DNA of 64,000 nt from contig NZ_BHVV01000008.1 of NCBI RefSeq assembly GCF_003865015.1, forward strand, positions 1-64,000, read 5' to 3'. Made by a program: the position numbers and the translations under genes. Shown one piece after another: positions 59,903 to 64,000 of this stretch. The notes beneath the pieces are model-generated. The model did no database searches, was not told the DNA's origin, and was given only the letters and a program-made list of their open reading frames with translations. Every line of letters begins with the position of its first letter. Positions within the stretch are counted from its first letter, which is position 1. The stretch comes from Sulfurisoma sediminicola. Its GTDB lineage: Bacteria; Pseudomonadota; Gammaproteobacteria; Burkholderiales; Rhodocyclaceae.

Positions 59903-61258
59903 ATGCCGCGTACAGCGAAATTCCGACTTGTCAGCCGCCTCTACGCCCTGGCCAGCGCCGCGGTCGTCTTCGTGCTGATCGTCGGCATCGGCGAGATGTT
60001 CCTGCGCACCCAGGCGCAGGAGGCGGAGGACGCGGCTCGCATCGAGGCCATCTCCCGCGCGGCGACGCTGCGGGCTCGGGTGGAGCGCGAACTCAACGCC
60101 CTGCTCTACATCAGCAGCGGCCTCGGCGGCTACCTCGTGGTACGCAACGACAGGATTCGGGCGAAGGAAGTCAACGACATCCTTTCCGTCCTGTTCCGCA
60201 ACGCCCGCCACGTGCGCAACTTCGGCGTCGCCGTCGGCTACCGCCTGACCTACGTCTACCCGCTCGCCGGCAACGAGAAGGCCATCGGTCTCTATTACCC
60301 CGACCAGACGGAACAATGGCCGGTGATCCGCCGCATCGTCGACAGCGGCGCGCCCGCGCTTGCCGGGCCGCTCAAACTGGTGCAGGGAGGCCACGGCCTC
60401 GTTTACCGCGTGCCCCTGTCGATCGACGGCCGGTACTGGGGCATGCTGTCCACGGTCATCGACGCCGACTCCTTCTTCAAGGCGATCTTCGCCGAATCGG
60501 CCGAGAGCCAGCACGAGTTCGCCATCCGCGGCAAGGACGGTCTGGGCATGAAGGGGGATGCGATATGGGGCGATATGAGCCTCTTCGCCCGGCCCGACAC
60601 CGTCGTCCAGGAAATCGAGATCCCAGGCGGACGCTGGATCATCGCGGTCGGTCCGAAGGCCAGCGCCTACCAGCGAAACCTGTCGCTCGTCGTGCGCCTG
60701 ATCAGCATCGTCCTGGGCGGCCTGATCGCTTGGATGATGCACATGCTCATGCGCAACCGCGCCGAACTGGCCGACCTCGCCATGTACGACACCCTCACCG
60801 GCCTGCCCAACCGTCACCTGATGGAAGACCGGGCGGAGATGGCGCTGGCGCGACAGCGGCGGCACCCCGAGCAGCTGTGCGCCATGCTGTTCTTCGACCT
60901 CGACGGTTTCAAGGACATCAACGATCGGCACGGCCACAAGGCCGGCGATGCCGTGCTGCGCGCCACCGCCGAACGCGCGCGCGCCGCGGTGCGACGCCAC
61001 GACACCGTGGCCCGCTGGGGCGGCGACGAGTTCATCGTCCTGCTCGAAGACGTGTCGCAGGAGGCGCTGGACACCCTGCAGCAGCGGCTGCGCGACGAGA
61101 TCGAGGCGCCAATCGAATTCGAGGGGCTGACGCTGCGCATCGGCGTCTCGATCGGCGTGGCCATCTACCCGGACAACGGCGCCAACCTGGACGACATGGT
61201 CAAGATCGCCGACCGGGGCATGTACGTCGACAAGACCCGGCGCAAGAGCGGCGACTGA
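59903..61258 (+). CDS. Diguanylate cyclase with periplasmic CHASE-type sensor
   Basis: 451 residues. Two membrane helices (~10-33 and ~260-285) flank a periplasmic domain with GYLVVRN, VGYRLTYVYPLAGNEKAIG and VYRVPLSIDGRYWGMLSTVID, typical of CHASE. The GGDEF domain follows: DTLTGLPNRHLMEDR, FFDLDGFKDINDRHGHKAGD and intact GGDEF at 373-377 (RWGGDEF), with an RxxD inhibitory site just before it (RRHD). It makes cyclic di-GMP and should be product-inhibited. The signal is unknown. No EAL domain. Confidence 0.94.
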   Translation: MPRTAKFRLVSRLYALASAAVVFVLIVGIGEMFLRTQAQEAEDAARIEAISRAATLRARVERELNALLYISSGLGGYLVVRNDRIRAKEVNDILSVLFRNARHVRNFGVAVGYRLTYVYPLAGNEKAIGLYYPDQTEQWPVIRRIVDSGAPALAGPLKLVQGGHGLVYRVPLSIDGRYWGMLSTVIDADSFFKAIFAESAESQHEFAIRGKDGLGMKGDAIWGDMSLFARPDTVVQEIEIPGGRWIIAVGPKASAYQRNLSLVVRLISIVLGGLIAWMMHMLMRNRAELADLAMYDTLTGLPNRHLMEDRAEMALARQRRHPEQLCAMLFFDLDGFKDINDRHGHKAGDAVLRATAERARAAVRRHDTVARWGGDEFIVLLEDVSQEALDTLQQRLRDEIEAPIEFEGLTLRIGVSIGVAIYPDNGANLDDMVKIADRGMYVDKTRRKSGD

Positions 61259-61566
61259 CGATCGGCCTCAGCACCTAGCGTCCCAGAGATCATGCATGAC
61301 GCCAGACGTCGGCATGTCCCATTCACGCCAGTACGCCACAGATTCGCCAAGTATCTTGAGCACTCAGTCGATTGCTAAATGCTGGCAACCATTTTCAATG
61401 AAATGAAGGCATTGACTTGGCATGTTCTAGACCTATATTTAAACAAATAGGCAAGTAGGCAGTGGAAGCACCTACAGTGAATCGCCTGCCTGCATCCCCC
61501 AAGAGAGCAAGAGCACGTTTAGCGAGCCGTTATGCCGTCTAAATCGATGCGCGTTGGGGGGGCGAT
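61259..61566. other. AT-richer intergenic region upstream of the giant surface protein
   Basis: Markedly less GC-rich than the surroundings from about 61360 to 61480. Apart from the promoter-like site at 61412-61439 and a long untranslated leader (about 120 bases) I see no gene or repeat. Confidence 0.5.
61412..61439 (+). promoter_or_regulatory. Sigma-70 promoter candidate for the giant surface protein
   Basis: TTGACT (61412-61417), 16 bases, TATATT (61434-61439) in an AT-rich block. This is one of the best -35/-10 pairs in the window and points at the DUF4347/delta-60 gene. Confidence 0.6.
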
Positions 61567-64000
61567 ATGGGCAAATCGATCGTATTCATCGATGAGCGCG
61601 TTTCAGATCTGCAGAGTTTGATCGAAGGATTCGCGCCTGATACCGAATGGTTTCTTCTCAGGGGCGACGAGGATGGCGTAGCGCAGATTGCGCGAACGCT
61701 GGCGAAGCGCAGCAGACTTGATTCGGTCCATATCGTCTCGCACGGCAGCGCAGGCAGTTTGCTGCTGGGAAATGGGACCTTGGACAGCGACACCCTTCCC
61801 GCATACCAAGCAGCGATGTCCGCCATCGGCGCCAGCTTGGCGACCGACGGAGACATTCTCCTTTACGGCTGCGACGTTGCGCAGGGGTCGGACGGTGCGG
61901 CCTTTCTTGCACAGATGGCGGCCTTCACCGGTGCCGATATAGCAGCCTCGAACAACTTAACCGGAGGCAGCACGACCGGTGGCGACTGGGTGCTGGAGTC
62001 GCAAGTCGGAGCGATCGAAAGTGCCACGCTGTCGGCCTCGAACTACGAGGCAACGCTCGTCGCCAATACGAGTCCCAGCTTTGGCATTGGCGACGGCAAG
62101 GTCACCACGGCCATCGGTGGCGGCGCAGACGGCGCATACGGCGTCGTGGTCCAGCCCGACGGCAAGATCGTGGTGGGCGGCGAGAGCTACAACGGCAGCA
62201 ACTACGACTATGCCGTCGTGCGCTACAACGCCGACGGCAGCCTCGATGCGACGTTCGACGGAGACGGCAAGCTCACCACCGCCGTTGGCGCGGGTGACGA
62301 CTTCGGTCGCGCCGGCATCCTCATGCAGCCCGACGGCAAGCTCGTCGTGGCCGGCCACGCCAGCTACGACTTCGCACTGGTGCGCTACAACCCCGACGGC
62401 AGCCTCGATGCCAGCTTCGACGGCGACGGCAAGGTCGTCACGCCGGTGCGCAACAACGACGACGCGGCGACCGATATCGCCTTGCAGGCCGACGGCAAGA
62501 TCGTGGTGGCCGGGTTGAGCTGGGACGACTCCTTCAGCAGCTACGACTTCGCCGTGGTGCGCTACAACGGCGACGGCAGCCTCGACACCACCTTCGACAC
62601 CGACGGCAAGGTGTTCACCGACTTCGGCTACGGCTACGACGCCGCCAACGGCATGGTCGTGCAGGCCGACGGCAAGATCGTCGCGGCCGGCTACGCCTCG
62701 AACGGAGCGAATTTGGACATCGCGCTGGTGCGTTACAACACCGATGGCAGCCTCGATGGCGGCTTCGGCACCGGCGGCAAGGTCGCCACCGCCGTCGGCG
62801 CCAGCAACGACTCCGCCGAAAGCGTCACCCTGCAGGCCGACGGCAAGATCCTCGCCACCGGCTGGACCTACACCGGCGCCGAGTACGATCTCGCGCTGGT
62901 GCGCTACAACACGGACGGCAGCCTCGACACCAGCTTCGACACCGACGGCATCGTGACCACCGCCGTGGGCTCGAACGCGTCCGAAGCCTGCGACGTCGCC
63001 GTGCAGGGCGACGGCAAGATCCTGGTCGGCGGCTACGTTCACAACGGTACCAACTACGATTTCCTGCTGGCGCGCTACAACGTCGACGGCAGCCTCGACG
63101 GCGGCTTCGGCAACACCGGCAAGGCCAGCGTCGCCGTCGGTCCGTCCAACGATCAGGCATACAGCATTGCCGTGCAGTCCGACGGCAAGATCGTCGTCGC
63201 CGGTCTTGCCTCAAACGGCGGCAATGACGACTTCGCCGTGGTGCGCTTCAATGCCGACGGTAGCCTCGACACGGGATTCGATGCCGTCAGCACGCTCAAT
63301 GGCGTTGCCGCCTTTGTCGAAGGCGGCCCGGTGGTCGTGCTCGACCCGACGGTGCAGATCGCGGACGCCGAACTTGCGGCCATGGGCGACTATGCCGGCG
63401 CCAACGTTACCCTGACGCGCCAGGGCGGCCCCAACCCCGAAGACACCTTCAGTGCGGTCGGCAACCTCGGCTTCACGGGCGGCGATGCCATCCTCTCGGG
63501 CGTCACCATCGGCACGGCCACCAACGCGGGTGGCACGCTGATGCTGACCTTCAACGCCAACGCCACCCAAGCGCGGGTCGATGAAGCGCTGAGCTCGATC
63601 GCCTACAGCAACAGCTCCGGCACCCCGCCCGCCTCGGTGCAGATCGGCTGGACCTTCAGCGACGGCAATACCGGCGCTCAAGGCAGCGGCGGCCCGATGT
63701 CGGCCATCGGCAGCACCACGGTCAATATCGCCGCGATTCCCAACCCCAACACCGCGCCGAGTTTCGGCATCGGTGACGGCAAGGTCACTACCGCCATCGG
63801 TTCGGGCGCTGACGCCGGTTACAGGGTCGCCCTGCAGCCGGACGGCAGGATCGTGGTAGCGGGAATCAGTCATAACGGCAGCAACTTGGACTTCGCCCTG
63901 GCGCGCTACAACGCCGATGGCAGCCTCGACAGTACCTTCGATGGCGACGGCATGCTCACTACCGCCATCGGTGGGGGCGATGATTACGGCTACGGGCTCA
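61567..64000 (+). CDS. Very large DUF4347/delta-60 repeat surface protein (3' end missing)
   Basis: The frame is open from the ATG at 61567 to the right edge (811 codons so far). Residues ~4-155 are a DUF4347 domain: SIVFIDERVSDLQSLIEGF, HIVSHGSAGSLLLGNGTLD with His59, LLYGCDVAQGSDGAAFLAQ with Cys102. From ~180 come seven delta-60 repeats of ~52-58 residues, each with a QPDGKIVVAG-type strand and a VRYNADGSLD-type turn. A cadherin-like or choice-of-anchor-like domain (~600-725) follows, then the repeat series starts again at NTAPSFGIGDGK (residue ~730). No Sec signal is visible; such proteins usually leave by type I secretion using a C-terminal signal, outside the window. Likely a cell-surface adhesin or S-layer-like protein. 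Confidence 0.88.
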   Translation, partial: MGKSIVFIDERVSDLQSLIEGFAPDTEWFLLRGDEDGVAQIARTLAKRSRLDSVHIVSHGSAGSLLLGNGTLDSDTLPAYQAAMSAIGASLATDGDILLYGCDVAQGSDGAAFLAQMAAFTGADIAASNNLTGGSTTGGDWVLESQVGAIESATLSASNYEATLVANTSPSFGIGDGKVTTAIGGGADGAYGVVVQPDGKIVVGGESYNGSNYDYAVVRYNADGSLDATFDGDGKLTTAVGAGDDFGRAGILMQPDGKLVVAGHASYDFALVRYNPDGSLDASFDGDGKVVTPVRNNDDAATDIALQADGKIVVAGLSWDDSFSSYDFAVVRYNGDGSLDTTFDTDGKVFTDFGYGYDAANGMVVQADGKIVAAGYASNGANLDIALVRYNTDGSLDGGFGTGGKVATAVGASNDSAESVTLQADGKILATGWTYTGAEYDLALVRYNTDGSLDTSFDTDGIVTTAVGSNASEACDVAVQGDGKILVGGYVHNGTNYDFLLARYNVDGSLDGGFGNTGKASVAVGPSNDQAYSIAVQSDGKIVVAGLASNGGNDDFAVVRFNADGSLDTGFDAVSTLNGVAAFVEGGPVVVLDPTVQIADAELAAMGDYAGANVTLTRQGGPNPEDTFSAVGNLGFTGGDAILSGVTIGTATNAGGTLMLTFNANATQARVDEALSSIAYSNSSGTPPASVQIGWTFSDGNTGAQGSGGPMSAIGSTTVNIAAIPNPNTAPSFGIGDGKVTTAIGSGADAGYRVALQPDGRIVVAGISHNGSNLDFALARYNADGSLDSTFDGDGMLTTAIGGGDDYGYGL

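Noticed and set aside
61259-61566. A tRNA or small RNA in the AT-rich gap
   Set aside because: No cloverleaf or terminator-like hairpin could be drawn.
62107-64000. Regular DNA repeats near the right end as a CRISPR array
   Set aside because: The period (about 155-175 bases) and in-frame coding of delta-60 repeats show a protein repeat, not short direct repeats with spacers.

Overview
The window is GC-rich, gene-dense bacterial chromosome. It most likely comes from a betaproteobacterium of Rhodocyclales type. This rests on gene content and order: the run rpsB-tsf-pyrH-frr-uppS-cdsA-dxr-rseP-bamA-skp-lpxD-fabZ-lpxA-lpxB-rnhB, with map-glnD diverging from rpsB, together with a class I fumarase, acetyl-CoA synthetase beside a symporter-kinase fusion, acetoacetyl-CoA ligase and ETF-ubiquinone oxidoreductase. 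The genus is an inference. I saw no tRNA, rRNA, CRISPR array, integrase or complete insertion sequence.

Layout. 1-4.7 kb: an AddB-like PD-(D/E)XK repair protein running off the left edge, a 28-residue membrane microprotein, a FadL porin and rmuC. 4.7-9.4 kb: an accessory-looking stretch with two small envelope proteins, a 972-residue protein joining a GH19-type lysozyme/chitinase, a papain-like protease and an alpha/beta hydrolase, and a DsrC-family protein whose redox cysteines are both replaced. 9.4-20.7 kb: a tight minus-strand run (small membrane protein, solute-symporter/histidine-kinase, response regulator with an apparent frameshift, PAS/DnaQ exonuclease fusion, two DUF294 nucleotidyltransferases, Hsp15, SDR) downstream of acsA and separated from it by a terminator. 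20.9-25.5 kb: UPF0114 protein, fumarase, glutamate racemase, a divergent class III nucleotidyl cyclase and a P-loop protein. 25.5-32.2 kb: a minus-strand operon trmH-nfeD-stomatin-ydbH-ynbE-ydbL-exonuclease-secreted protein. 32.2-33.2 kb: a lone senB-like selenosugar synthase gene. 33.2-47.6 kb: the translation and envelope-biogenesis operon from rpsB down to rnhB and a small CopD-like protein.

47.8-49.3 kb is a lipoprotein gene lodged between rpsB and map and bounded by two nested sets of inverted repeats, which suggests a mobile cassette. 49.4-53.5 kb: map-glnD-UPF0149/SEC-C. 53.5-56 kb: LysR regulator, azoreductase and pirin. 56.1-61.3 kb: acetoacetyl-CoA ligase, ETF-QO and a diguanylate cyclase. 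From 61.6 kb a strong promoter-like site precedes a very large DUF4347/delta-60 repeat surface protein that runs off the right edge.

Several groups form functional units. Acetate activation (acsA) sits beside a CrbS/CbrA-like sensor. YdbH-YnbE-YdbL is an envelope-bridging lipid-transport set. The lpx/bam/rseP/uppS/cdsA block builds the outer membrane. Short palindromic repeats recur, one of them inside the ydbH reading frame. The best candidates for something undescribed are the triple-enzyme protein with its two small upstream genes, the cysteine-free DsrC homologue, the cyclase/P-loop pair, the repeat-bounded cassette, and the DUF4347/delta-60 giant protein.
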